Part shown: positions 8,470-17,604 of the stretch, one piece after another
Layout: every line of letters begins with the position of its first letter
Position numbering within the stretch: position 1 is the first letter of the stretch
NCBI GenBank assembly: GCA_023622515.1
Contig: JAMNZB010000007.1
Coordinates: forward strand, 1-64,000
Direction of reading: 5' to 3'
From: Bacillota bacterium
GTDB lineage: Bacteria > Bacillota > Clostridia > Saccharofermentanales > DTU023
Length of the DNA: 64,000 nucleotides
The notes under the pieces: generated by a model
Database searches by the model: none
Seen by the model: only the letters and a program-made list of their open reading frames with translations
Told to the model about the DNA's origin: nothing
Program-made: the position numbers and the translations under genes

Positions 8470-10731
8470 ATGACAAAAACAGATTTAGATTTGCAAGCCC
8501 TACACCTTCAGTATGGAGATTGGTATAAAGATGAGGGCATGCTTGAACGGGCAAGGATGAGCGGAGATTTATACCCTTATTCAAGACTCTTTCGCCCCAT
8601 CAAAATCAACAACATTACGCTGAAGAACCGCCTTGTTATGGCCCCTATGGGAAATATCAACATGAACGAAGAAAACGGCCGGCCATCAAGCACCATGCTT
8701 GCCTATTTTGCAGAAAGGGCAAAAGGCGGGGTTGGCCTAATTACCTCAGGCCTTATTCCGGTCTCCCAAACCCTTGATCCAACCCTCTTGGAAAAGGGGG
8801 GTATTGGTTATTTTCCAAGACTTTCGGGAAGCCGCAGCTTCTTTTCCGGTTGGCGTGACCTTGCAGAAGCTTGCCATAACTACGGTAGCCACTTTTTTGT
8901 ACAATTGACAGCCGGCCTTGGTCGGGTGGGCAATCCGGAATGTTTGCTGACCCACAAGAAATTTCCGCGTTCTGCCTCCTTTAACCCTAATTTCTATGTG
9001 CCGGAGATTCCCTGTCTTAGGCTCTCGGATAGGAAATTAAAGAAAATAGTTAAAGCCATGGGGCAAGCTGCGGCTGATGCCAAGGCTTGCAAAATTGACG
9101 GTGTCTACCTGCATGCCCATGAAGGTTATCTTATGGAGCAATTAGCCAATCCGGCCTATAATCGCAGAAAATTGGGACGCTACAAAGATCCCAAACGCTT
9201 CGGCCTGGATATTGTAGAAGAAATTCGCCGCCGGGTAGGGAAAGATTATCCGATTATGTTCCGTATTAACCTGTCCTTAGCCTTACAGGCAACCTACAAG
9301 GAAGAGATGGAAACGGATAAGGTATTGAAAAAATTTAAAAATGAACGAAGTGTTGCCGACACACTTGCCTATATGGAGGACTTGGTTAAAGCCGGAGTTG
9401 ATCTTTTTGATGTTGATCTTGGTTCTTATGAAAACTGGTGGCTCCCCCACCCACCAAGCTATATGCCCCCGGGATGTTTTGAGTCTGTGGCCAAAGCTGC
9501 CAAAACACATTTTGCAGAAAAAAATGTCCGGAGTAATAAAGGTCTGGAAGTGCCTATTGTAGCCGTAGGCAAGCTGGGCTACCCTGACCTTGCCGAGAAA
9601 ATTTTACGTGATGAAAGCGCGGATATGATTATGTTGGGCAGGCCCTTGCTGGCCGACCCCGATTGGCCGAAAAAGGCTTATGCCGGCCGTGTGCATGATA
9701 TCCGACCCTGTATTGGCTGCCAGGAAGCTTGTGTCAATGAATTTGTTCATGGCGGCAAACCCCACTGTACTGTCAATCCCCGCTGCAGTTTTGAAGAGCA
9801 GTTCCCGAAAGAGCCCCTCTTTGCCCGTAGAAACAAACGAGTGGCCGTAGTTGGTGCCGGCCCTGCCGGCATGGAAGCGGCCCTGACACTTCATGAGCGT
9901 GGACACGATGTTACTTTATACGATGAAAAAGACAGTCCAGGCGGGATGATGCATACAGCGGCTTTTTTAGCGAATAAAGTCGACCTAAGAAATTTACTCA
10001 GCTGGTACCAAACACGTATCCGGCAAGCCATGTCCGGACTCGGTTTTTACTACTATCCGGGAACTGTTGCCAGTGTTAGCCTTTTAGAAGATGAGCGCTA
10101 TGATGTAATCATTTGCGCCACAGGGACAAGAGAAAGAAAGATCGATTTACCGGGCTTTGAACGTACGGTTTCCGCTACAGCTCTTTCTCATAATCCGGAT
10201 TTGGCTAAAGATAAGAAAAATATCGTTATTATCGGTGCCGGTCCTGTTGGCTCAGAACTAGCCTTTATCCTGGCTGATGACGGCGAAAAGAAGGTTACAT
10301 TGGTAGAACAATTGCCCTATGCAATGAAGGAATTATGCACGGCCAACAGGGGTTACCTTTTACACTACATGGAAAAGAAGAATGTTGAATTGCATGTAGC
10401 TTCTCAAATAACGGAAATCCTTGAAGACAAAGTCCGTATCCGCAAAAACATATCAAAAACACTAGCGAAGCCTTTTGTTACATGGACACCGGTCCTTCCT
10501 GATAATGTGAACAACCCCCTTGCCAAACCGGCTCAAGAGGAGTTTGCTGAACTGGCCATTGAATGTGACTTATGTGTTTCCGCTATTGGAAATGAGGCAA
10601 ATACAGACCTGTATGACGAGCTTGTCAGTAACTGGTGTGCACCGGAAATCTATAAGATAGGGGATGCCTTTGCCGGCAGGACGATAAAGGAGGCCATCCA
10701 TTCCGGCTACCGGCTGGCCTTGACGATATAA
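8470..10731 (+). CDS. OYE/2,4-dienoyl-CoA reductase-like FMN/FAD/4Fe-4S flavoenzyme
   Basis: This 753-aa protein has an Old-Yellow-Enzyme TIM barrel (about residues 40-410, starting LFRPIKINNITLKNRLVMAPM), a 4Fe-4S cysteine cluster (RPCIGCQEACVNEF and a fourth Cys in PHCTVNP, about 415-440), then an FAD-binding GAGPAGMEA fold (about 460) and an NAD(P)-binding GAGPVGSEL fold (about 590). This is the layout of DCR/BaiCD/trimethylamine-dehydrogenase-type NADH:flavin oxidoreductases, which reduce activated C=C bonds. At 753 aa it is longer than the usual 640-680, partly from a 35-40-residue N-terminal extension. AAGGAG is eight bases before ATG 8470; an in-frame TTG at 8464 is too close. Substrate unknown. 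Confidence 0.92.
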   Translation: MTKTDLDLQALHLQYGDWYKDEGMLERARMSGDLYPYSRLFRPIKINNITLKNRLVMAPMGNINMNEENGRPSSTMLAYFAERAKGGVGLITSGLIPVSQTLDPTLLEKGGIGYFPRLSGSRSFFSGWRDLAEACHNYGSHFFVQLTAGLGRVGNPECLLTHKKFPRSASFNPNFYVPEIPCLRLSDRKLKKIVKAMGQAAADAKACKIDGVYLHAHEGYLMEQLANPAYNRRKLGRYKDPKRFGLDIVEEIRRRVGKDYPIMFRINLSLALQATYKEEMETDKVLKKFKNERSVADTLAYMEDLVKAGVDLFDVDLGSYENWWLPHPPSYMPPGCFESVAKAAKTHFAEKNVRSNKGLEVPIVAVGKLGYPDLAEKILRDESADMIMLGRPLLADPDWPKKAYAGRVHDIRPCIGCQEACVNEFVHGGKPHCTVNPRCSFEEQFPKEPLFARRNKRVAVVGAGPAGMEAALTLHERGHDVTLYDEKDSPGGMMHTAAFLANKVDLRNLLSWYQTRIRQAMSGLGFYYYPGTVASVSLLEDERYDVIICATGTRERKIDLPGFERTVSATALSHNPDLAKDKKNIVIIGAGPVGSELAFILADDGEKKVTLVEQLPYAMKELCTANRGYLLHYMEKKNVELHVASQITEILEDKVRIRKNISKTLAKPFVTWTPVLPDNVNNPLAKPAQEEFAELAIECDLCVSAIGNEANTDLYDELVSNWCAPEIYKIGDAFAGRTIKEAIHSGYRLALTI

Positions 10732-10817
10732 TCTAATCAAGAAGCAGAAAGTAGCCTATAATGGTTTAAGTCTGTATGTAAGTACTTTTCAAACGCTGGA
10801 GAAAGGGGAAATACGCT

Positions 10818-11867
10818 TTGAACATCGCACTGATAGGTTGTGGCCGAGTGGCTGAAAAGCACCTGAAAGGGATTTTCTTCCAAGAAAAAAAAGGAAGAGG
10901 AAAGCTTGTCGCTGTGGCTGATTCACGGAAAGAAGCCGCAGAAAATTTACTGAGACAGTATAAAAGAGAAAACATTCCGATTTTTCAAAATCAAGATGAT
11001 TTACTCGCTGCACTTTCACCCGATATTATAGCAATTACGACACCTTCGGGCAGCCATAAGGAATTAGCACTTAAAGCTCTTGGAGCAGGGGCTCATTTGC
11101 TGATTGAGAAACCGCTGGCCATGACCTTGGAAGATGCTCTTGCCATTCGTGATATGGCGGAAAAAACCCGGCGCAAAGTTGCCCTTGGCCATATTTACCG
11201 CTATTTACCCACTGTTCAGCAACTTCATGAAGCCATTGGCTCCGGCCGTTATGGCCGGGTCTTATTTTCCAGTGTTGATGTACGTTGGGGGCATGGGCAA
11301 GACTATTATGATCTAGCCCCTTGGCGTGGAACACGAAAAGCGGATGGCGGCGTCATTATGAATCAGTCTGTCCATGCCTTGGACTTAATGCGCTGGCTTA
11401 TGCATAGTGAAAACAGTAGGATTGAAGAAGTGAAAGGCTTTGCCGATTTACAGAACCACGATATAGAGTCTGAGGATTTGGGTCTCGGTTTATTTGCTTT
11501 TACCAATGGTTCCTATCTGAATTACGAGGGGAGTACGTCTACAGAAGATGACTTACATGAAGCCCGTCTTTTTATCTGTTGTGAAAAGGCTGACATTCGC
11601 GCCGGATTGCTCGGGAAAAAATACCAGTTATCCGTACGGGCTTTTGGCCGGGAAGAGCGTAGGCAATATGTGAAAGCCTATGTTAAAGAGCTTGTAGCTA
11701 AAGAGGGCTTAATTGGTCTATCCACTATAACAAACCCTCATACCGCCATCTATTCCGACCTCATTGCCGCCATACAAGAAGATAAGACACCCCTTGCCTC
11801 AGTACATTCCGGAGTAAGCTCACTGGAAATGGTTGAAGCCCTATATAAGGCGAGCGGGATTATCTGA
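10818..11867 (+). CDS. Gfo/Idh/MocA-family oxidoreductase
   Basis: This 349-aa protein opens directly with the Rossmann motif ALIGCGRVAEKH and has the family EKP motif (LLIEKPLAMTLEDA, about residue 95) followed by the C-terminal alpha/beta domain with GHIYRYLP and the HALDLMRWL helix. Such enzymes oxidise or reduce sugars, inositols or similar compounds with NAD(P). The start codon is TTG, with AGGGG nine bases upstream; no ATG nearby keeps the Rossmann strand. The stop TGA overlaps an ATG (TGATG) that opens only a 17-codon frame. Confidence 0.9.
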   Translation: MNIALIGCGRVAEKHLKGIFFQEKKGRGKLVAVADSRKEAAENLLRQYKRENIPIFQNQDDLLAALSPDIIAITTPSGSHKELALKALGAGAHLLIEKPLAMTLEDALAIRDMAEKTRRKVALGHIYRYLPTVQQLHEAIGSGRYGRVLFSSVDVRWGHGQDYYDLAPWRGTRKADGGVIMNQSVHALDLMRWLMHSENSRIEEVKGFADLQNHDIESEDLGLGLFAFTNGSYLNYEGSTSTEDDLHEARLFICCEKADIRAGLLGKKYQLSVRAFGREERRQYVKAYVKELVAKEGLIGLSTITNPHTAIYSDLIAAIQEDKTPLASVHSGVSSLEMVEALYKASGII

Positions 11868-12011
11868 TGCAAACAAGAAAAGTTCCTTCAAATCAGGCTG
11901 AAGCGAGGTGCCGGATGTGATAGAAATTAGCTGAAAAGATGGCTTGCAAGTGGAATCGCTTGATGGTAAATACTTGATATTAAATAAAAGAGAAAGCGTA
12001 AGGACCGGACA

Positions 12012-13313
12012 ATGCATTTTATTGATTTGTTGAATAAAAAAAAGAGAGGCCTTGCCCTCTCTACAGAAGAAATTAATTGTTTTGTTGAGGGATATTGCCA
12101 AGGTCATATTCCCGACTATCAGGTGTCAGCCTTTTTAATGGCCATCTACTTCCAAGGGATGACTGTTCAGGAAACGGCTGATTTAACGCTAGCTATGGCT
12201 AATTCCGGCGACCGGGTAGACCTCAGTTCCATTCCCGGTGTAAAGGTTGACAAACACTCCACCGGAGGGGTAGGGGACAAAACAAGTCTGATTATTTCAC
12301 CTATCCTTGCTGCTCTCGGCATTAAGCTGGCTAAAATGTCCGGCCGGGGACTTGGTCATACGGGGGGAACAGTGGATAAACTGGAGTCAATCCCCGGACT
12401 GAAAACAGACTTATCCTTAGAGGAATTTTTTGGGCAGGTAAAAGATATAGGTCTTGCTATTGCCGGGCAAACAGCCAATCTGGCGCCGGCTGACAAAAAG
12501 CTGTATGCCTTACGCGATGTTACGGCAACAGTTGATAATATGTCTTTGATTGCTGCCAGCATTTTATCCAAAAAAATTGCTGCCGGCAGTGACCGTGTGG
12601 TTTTTGATGTGAAATGTGGTAGTGGTGCTTTCATGAAAACGGAAGAAGAAGCAAAAGAGCTCGCCATTCTTATGCGTGATATTGGAGCAAAATCAGGGCT
12701 TGCTGTTCACTCCATTGTCTCCGACATGAACCAACCGCTTGGCCGCATGGTAGGCAACCGCCTTGAAGTCTACGAATCCATCGAGACCTTGAAAGGGCGG
12801 GGTCCGGAAGACTTGAAGGAACTTTGCTTTGCCCTTGCCGGTGAAATGCTTGTTCTAAGCGGTATGTATACCGAGGTCCAGGCCGAAGAAAAGATCTCTG
12901 AGGTTATTGTTAATGGGGCAGCCCTGGAAAAATTCAGAGATATGGTCGCTGCCCAAGGAGGCGATGTGGCTTATATAGATGAGCCTGAGCGCCTCTTACA
13001 GGCCGGGGAGAAATATGAATTTTTAGCGGAAAAAGCAGGGTATGTGACTAAGATGGATAGTGAGGCCATCGGTACAGCCTCCTTGCTTCTTGGTGCCGGC
13101 AGGAGGACTCTGGATGATGTCATTGATTTTGATGCCGGCCTCATCTTTGAGAAGAAGCTGGGTGATCAAGTTGAAAAAGGCGACCTTATTTGCACTCTTT
13201 ATTCCAACGATAGGGCCTTATTTTCTGAGGCGATAGAAAGATTGAAAGGGGCTATTGAGCTAGGGGAGCTTGCTTATAGGAAGAAAAATATTGTTTTGGC
13301 AAGAATTTGCTAA
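12012..13313 (+). CDS. pdp: Pyrimidine-nucleoside phosphorylase
   Basis: This 433-aa protein carries the thymidine/pyrimidine-nucleoside phosphorylase signature (SGRGLGHTGGTVDKLES, about residues 113-129), preceded by the phosphate-binding KHSTGGVGDK segment. The three-part layout is complete: helical domain, central phosphate domain, and C-terminal PYNP domain from about 345. It splits uridine or thymidine and phosphate to the base plus (deoxy)ribose-1-phosphate. Length matches Bacillus Pdp (about 434). AAGGA lies about nine bases before the ATG. Pdp versus strict thymidine phosphorylase (DeoA) cannot be settled by eye; Pdp is the usual enzyme in Bacillota. No other deo genes are adjacent. 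Confidence 0.92.
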   Translation: MHFIDLLNKKKRGLALSTEEINCFVEGYCQGHIPDYQVSAFLMAIYFQGMTVQETADLTLAMANSGDRVDLSSIPGVKVDKHSTGGVGDKTSLIISPILAALGIKLAKMSGRGLGHTGGTVDKLESIPGLKTDLSLEEFFGQVKDIGLAIAGQTANLAPADKKLYALRDVTATVDNMSLIAASILSKKIAAGSDRVVFDVKCGSGAFMKTEEEAKELAILMRDIGAKSGLAVHSIVSDMNQPLGRMVGNRLEVYESIETLKGRGPEDLKELCFALAGEMLVLSGMYTEVQAEEKISEVIVNGAALEKFRDMVAAQGGDVAYIDEPERLLQAGEKYEFLAEKAGYVTKMDSEAIGTASLLLGAGRRTLDDVIDFDAGLIFEKKLGDQVEKGDLICTLYSNDRALFSEAIERLKGAIELGELAYRKKNIVLARIC

Positions 13314-13315
13314 AT

Positions 13316-13344
13316 TTGACATTTGCCCACTCTTCTGCTAGACT
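13316..13344 (+). promoter_or_regulatory. Sigma-A promoter of second tRNA-Asp
   Basis: TTGACA (13316-13321), 17-bp spacer, TAGACT (13339-13344). It starts three bases after the pdp stop codon. Confidence 0.75.
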
Positions 13345-13367
13345 TCTGGAACACAATAAAAAAGTAT

Positions 13368-13444
13368 GGCGCAGTAGTTCAGTTGGTTAGAATGCCAGCC
13401 TGTCACGCTGGAGGTCGAGGGTTCGAGCCCCTTCTGCGTCGCCA
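13368..13444 (+). tRNA. tRNA-Asp(GTC), copy 2
   Basis: A 77-nt tRNA identical base for base to 1381-1457, including CCA. Anticodon GTC. It has its own promoter and terminator and no tRNA-Phe partner. Confidence 0.97.
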
Positions 13445-13445
13445 G

Positions 13446-13470
13446 AGCCACCCTGTTCGGGTGGCTTCTT
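13446..13470 (+). terminator. Terminator after tRNA-Asp copy 2
   Basis: AGCCACCC and GGGTGGCT form a perfect 8-bp stem with a TGTTC loop, followed by the short tail TCTT. Confidence 0.75.
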
Positions 13471-13611
13471 ACTTTATGTCCCTATTCTTAACAATTCTCA
13501 TGTAAAATGGAGATGTTCTTGCACTTATTTGATAAGGTCTACACAAATGAAATAAGCTGTGTCGGCTTTTGTATCAAGTTTAATTTGGTGCAAGAAATGG
13601 AAAGGAAACAT

Positions 13612-14991
13612 ATGTTAAGTAAAACGCTTGTAGAAAAAATTCTTACTACGGCGCTTTCCGGCGGTGCTGAATTTGCCGAAGTGTTCGTGGAAGAGAAAGA
13701 TAATACACGCTTAAATTACGTCGCAGCAAAACTGGACCATGTAGGGGTCGGACGTGATTATGGCTTGGGTCTTCGGATTATTTCCGGCTTTGAAGTAGTC
13801 TATGGGTATACATCGGATCTTTCCGAAAGTAATCTCCTAGCTTTGGCAAGAACAACAGCTGCAGCCCTAAAAGGGACAGAGGACAGCAAGATTATTTCTT
13901 TTAAAGTCCGAGAGAATCGCGGCCTTGTGCCTATTAAAACCTATCCGCAAAATGTTAAGCTCAAAGAAAAACTTGTCCTCTGTAAGGAGGCTTATCATGC
14001 AGCAAAAGAGTATGACGATACCATAGTTCAAGCCTCTGTTAATTATATGGATGAAACACAGCAGGTTCTTATTGCTAATTCAGAGGGTCTTTGGGTTGAA
14101 GATTCAAGAATTCGTACCCGCTTCGTCGTCAATTCTGTTGCCTCCCTGAATGGTGAAATGCAGACCGGTTTCTATGGCCCGGGTGCCTCTATGGGCTTTG
14201 AGTTTTTTGAAACAATTGATGTAAAAGAGGTTGCGCGTGAGGCTAGCCGGATTGCGGCAACCATGATCCGTGCAGACTACGCCCCTTCCGGATCCATGCC
14301 CGTTATTATGGATAACGGCTTTGGCGGAGTTCTTTTCCACGAAGCCTGTGGCCACGGTTTAGAAGCAGCTTTTGTTTCTAAAGGAGCTTCCGTGTATGCC
14401 GGAAAACTTGGTGAATTAATCGCTTCACCCCTGGTTACTGCCTATGATGATGGGACAATTGCGAATGCTTGGGGTACGTCCAACTATGATGATGAGGGCA
14501 GCCTGACCCAAAAGAATCTGCTGATAGAAAATGGTGTCTTAAAATCCTATCTGGTTGATCGCTTTAACGGTAAGCGGATGGGTATGGAAAGCACAGGCTC
14601 TGCACGTCGTCAAAGTTATCGTTTTGCCCCGACCTCTCGTATGAACAATACCTATATTGCAGCCGGTGAATCAACAAGAGAAGAGATTATTGCTAATACG
14701 GAGTATGGCCTTTATGCACAGAAGCTGGGTGGAGGTTCCGTTGATGTTACAACAGGAGAATTTAACTTTGCTGTTGCGGAAGGCTACCTTATTGAGAACG
14801 GGAAAATTACAAAGCCTGTCCGAGGCGCTTCACTGATTGGAACAGGTCTTGAAGTCCTCCAGAAAATTGATATGGTGGCGGATGATTTTTCTCTTGCCGA
14901 GGGTATGTGTGGTGCCGGCAGCGGCATGATTCCGGCTGCTTTAGGGCAGCCTCCCTTACGTATTAGTAAATTGACCGTCGGTGGTAGATAG
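13612..14991 (+). CDS. tldD: TldD metalloprotease
   Basis: This 459-aa protein is TldD-like: the zinc motif HEACGH (His243, Glu244, His248) sits in the family context LFHEACGHGLEA, and the C-terminal domain has the repeated beta structure ending KLTVGGR. TldD and TldE (PmbA) form a heterodimer that degrades unfolded peptides through a narrow active-site channel and matures microcin B17 and some RiPPs in known systems. The frame is open from 13507, but ATG 13612 has AAGG six to seven bases upstream and fits the usual N-terminus (MLSKTLVEKIL). The partner gene follows nine bases later. No RiPP precursor was found nearby, so a general peptidase role is more likely. Confidence 0.93.
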   Translation: MLSKTLVEKILTTALSGGAEFAEVFVEEKDNTRLNYVAAKLDHVGVGRDYGLGLRIISGFEVVYGYTSDLSESNLLALARTTAAALKGTEDSKIISFKVRENRGLVPIKTYPQNVKLKEKLVLCKEAYHAAKEYDDTIVQASVNYMDETQQVLIANSEGLWVEDSRIRTRFVVNSVASLNGEMQTGFYGPGASMGFEFFETIDVKEVAREASRIAATMIRADYAPSGSMPVIMDNGFGGVLFHEACGHGLEAAFVSKGASVYAGKLGELIASPLVTAYDDGTIANAWGTSNYDDEGSLTQKNLLIENGVLKSYLVDRFNGKRMGMESTGSARRQSYRFAPTSRMNNTYIAAGESTREEIIANTEYGLYAQKLGGGSVDVTTGEFNFAVAEGYLIENGKITKPVRGASLIGTGLEVLQKIDMVADDFSLAEGMCGAGSGMIPAALGQPPLRISKLTVGGR

Positions 14992-15000
14992 GAGAGCATG

Positions 15001-16341
15001 ATGGATAGACGAAACTTTGCTGAACTGTGCCTTACTCGCGCACAAGAAAAATATGATGAAGCGGAAGTATTTGTTCAAGCTTCCAATAGTTCTGCCATTA
15101 AGTTTTACAATGGCAATTTAGAAGAATTTAGTCTTGCTGATAGCAACGGGGCTCAACTCCTTGTCCGCTCCGGGAATAGGTGGGCCAATGCCTATACCGA
15201 GCAAATAGAAGAAGAGGCTATAGATTTTCTTTTGGAAAAAGTGGAGGCTTCTTTAGATGTTGCTGAAGAGAACGAGGACCAAAGCCTTTATGTACCGGGG
15301 GCAGAGGAAAAGTTATGTGACTTGCCTAAGAGGAAACACTTTGACTTCGATTCGGAGAAAATTATTCGTTTTTTACAGGATTTGAGTAATAAGGCCGGAG
15401 AATTAAGTGAAGAGATAAAAGTGACCATGACGAGTGTAGGCTTCCAGTCAGGTCATAAGATCCTCCTCAATAGCCAAGGTCTTGATAGAGAAGAAAAAGG
15501 TAGCGCCGCCTATGCCATGATTTACCTAGTCTTGGACCGGAATGGCGAGATGAAGTCAGACATGGCTTTCCGCTTTATAGATAATTTGGAAGAAGTAAAT
15601 CTGGAAGAACTTGCCCGAGAGGCTATAGAAAAAGCTGCCTCCGCCTATGGGGCCAAGAGCACGAAAGCCGGCATCTACCCTGTTGTTATTGAAAACAGGA
15701 CCTTCAGTTCTCTTTTTTCTGCAGCCCTCAGTGCCGCTTTCTCCTCAGAGATGGTACAGAAGGGTATGTCTCTTTTAGCCGGAAAGAAAGGCGAGCAGAT
15801 TGCTGCTGAAATTCTCAATGTATACGATGATCCGGCAAGTGAACATGCCCTAGTCCCTTCCAGTTTTGACGATGAAGGTGTAGCCCACCAAAACCTAGCC
15901 CTAATTGAAAAGGGAGTCTTGAAAAATTTCTTTTACAATCTTGAAACAGCAAAAAGAGATAAACTGGAAAGCACCGGGAACGCCTCTCGCTCTTATAAGT
16001 CAAAGAGCACACCCGGCCCCGGCTTTATCCGTTTTGTGCCGGGAGAAAAAGACTTCTCCGAGCTGTTAGAAGAGGTTGGAAATGGTCTCCTCATTACCAG
16101 TCTCCAAGGCCTCCACTCCGGTCTTAACCCGGTCAGTGGTGACTTTTCTCTGCCGGCAAACGGCTTTCTTATTGAAGACGGCAAGAAGGGCAGACCGGTT
16201 AATCAGATTACCATTGCCGGAAATATTCTCGACCTGCTCAAGAATATCCGTCAGCTGGGCTCCGATGTGGTCTTAACCTTGGATAACAGCTATGTTCCCT
16301 CGGTTATTGTAGACAATGTTGCCGTTTCCGGTGAGGAATAG
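15001..16341 (+). CDS. pmbA: TldE/PmbA, partner subunit of TldD
   Basis: This 446-aa protein is a homologue of TldD but lacks the HExxxH zinc motif, as expected for the non-catalytic TldE/PmbA subunit. The C-terminal PmbA pattern (PSSFDDEGVAHQNLALIEKG, then LESTGNASR and a final beta domain) is present. Two consecutive ATGs at 14998 and 15001 are possible; AGGAG ends six bases before the second, which is preferred. It is co-transcribed with tldD and closed by a terminator at 16374. Confidence 0.9.
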   Translation: MDRRNFAELCLTRAQEKYDEAEVFVQASNSSAIKFYNGNLEEFSLADSNGAQLLVRSGNRWANAYTEQIEEEAIDFLLEKVEASLDVAEENEDQSLYVPGAEEKLCDLPKRKHFDFDSEKIIRFLQDLSNKAGELSEEIKVTMTSVGFQSGHKILLNSQGLDREEKGSAAYAMIYLVLDRNGEMKSDMAFRFIDNLEEVNLEELAREAIEKAASAYGAKSTKAGIYPVVIENRTFSSLFSAALSAAFSSEMVQKGMSLLAGKKGEQIAAEILNVYDDPASEHALVPSSFDDEGVAHQNLALIEKGVLKNFFYNLETAKRDKLESTGNASRSYKSKSTPGPGFIRFVPGEKDFSELLEEVGNGLLITSLQGLHSGLNPVSGDFSLPANGFLIEDGKKGRPVNQITIAGNILDLLKNIRQLGSDVVLTLDNSYVPSVIVDNVAVSGEE

Positions 16342-16373
16342 TCTTGCACTCAGCTAGAAAACATAGAAATTAT

Positions 16374-16404
16374 AGTGGGCAAATCCTTGCCCACTTAATT
16401 TTTT
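16374..16404 (+). terminator. Terminator of the tldD-pmbA operon
   Basis: AGTGGGCAA and TTGCCCACT form a perfect 9-bp stem around a four-base loop, followed by TAATTTTTT. The rest of the 305-bp gap to 16647 shows nothing I can assign beyond A/T-rich sequence. Confidence 0.85.
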
Positions 16405-16646
16405 ACAATAGCCACGGTTTAATTAAAAGCCATGAGGGATTTGAACTTATAGGTTTTGACACGTGTTGTTATAGTAATAACAGTATCGGAGAATGAGATG
16501 TACGCATTAACTTAGGCTACTTTTTCCGCAGGCAATAAGGCATAATAATGCTAATAGGGAAAGTTCGAGTAATTGATACGGTTTCATAGCTATTGAAATA
16601 TATGATCTGAAATTATGTAGTCGTGATAAAATAGTGGGTTGAGACT

Positions 16647-17459
16647 ATGTTGTGGAGTGCAAAAAACGGAAGGGTTACACTTGGTCATACTGACATGGCC
16701 TATGTTTCTTTTGGCTATGGTGATAAGCCGTTGATTTTTCTGCCCGGCTTAAGTGACGGGCTGGCGACTGTAAAAGGGAAGGCCCTGTTATTAGCCAAGC
16801 CGTACAAAATATTTTTTGAAAAATACAAGGTATATATTTTTAGCAGAAAGAATGATTTGCCGGTGGATTACACAATCAGGGACATGGCGAAAGATCAGGC
16901 AGAGGCCCTGGGCAAACTTGGAATGAAAAAAGCAGCTGTCCTTGGCGTATCCCAGGGTGGTATGATTGCTCAGTATCTGGCCATTGACCACGCAGAACTT
17001 ATCGAAAAGCTGGTTATTGCCGTTTCCGCACCAAGGGCAAATGAGATAATACAGAAAGCTGTTAAAAAGTGGATTAGCCTTGCGAATCAGGGGAAACATA
17101 AGCAGCTCATGATTGATGTGACAGAAAAGAGTTATTCACAGGAATACCTCAAAAAATACAGAAAACTATATCCCATTATCGGCTTTGTCGCCAGGCCGTC
17201 TTCTTATAAAAGATTCCTAATTAACGCTAAGGCGATTCTAAGTTTTAATGCACTTGATGATTTAAAAAGCATTCGCTGTCCTACACTAATTATTGCTGGA
17301 GATGCAGATAAAATAGTTGGAATAGAAGCATCCTATGAAATGCATGAACATATTGGGGAAAGCAAGCTGCACGTGTATTCAGGTTTAGGTCACTCTGCCT
17401 TTGAGGAAGCAAAAGATTTCAATAAACGTGTTCTCGATTTTCTGGAAATGACACAATAA
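16647..17459 (+). CDS. Alpha/beta hydrolase (tandem copy 1)
   Basis: This 270-aa protein is a single-domain alpha/beta-hydrolase. The nucleophile elbow is GVSQGG (Ser near residue 107), the acid Asp lies in LIIAGDADKIVG (about 218) and the His in GLGHSAFEEA (about 247). The oxyanion strand is FLPGLSDG rather than the common HG motif, so one oxyanion residue differs from the usual pattern. No signal peptide, so cytoplasmic. The substrate is unknown. The SD before the ATG is weak (GGTTGAG), suggesting low translation. A second hydrolase of almost the same length follows 145 bp downstream. Confidence 0.82.
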   Translation: MLWSAKNGRVTLGHTDMAYVSFGYGDKPLIFLPGLSDGLATVKGKALLLAKPYKIFFEKYKVYIFSRKNDLPVDYTIRDMAKDQAEALGKLGMKKAAVLGVSQGGMIAQYLAIDHAELIEKLVIAVSAPRANEIIQKAVKKWISLANQGKHKQLMIDVTEKSYSQEYLKKYRKLYPIIGFVARPSSYKRFLINAKAILSFNALDDLKSIRCPTLIIAGDADKIVGIEASYEMHEHIGESKLHVYSGLGHSAFEEAKDFNKRVLDFLEMTQ

Positions 17460-17604
17460 ATTAAATGGGGAATATATAGGAAAAACTCTGCATGAAATAA
17501 ATGCTGAGGGAATATATCTAGAAAAGGTAAAAATTAACCGGAAGAACCCGGGGGAAAGGAGAATCTAATCACCAGCACCGATGATTGGATGATACGTGAG
17601 ACTT

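Noticed and set aside
11866-11918. 17-codon frame starting in TGATG after the Gfo/Idh/MocA gene
   Set aside because: Too short and without its own SD; the overlap of stop and ATG looks like chance.
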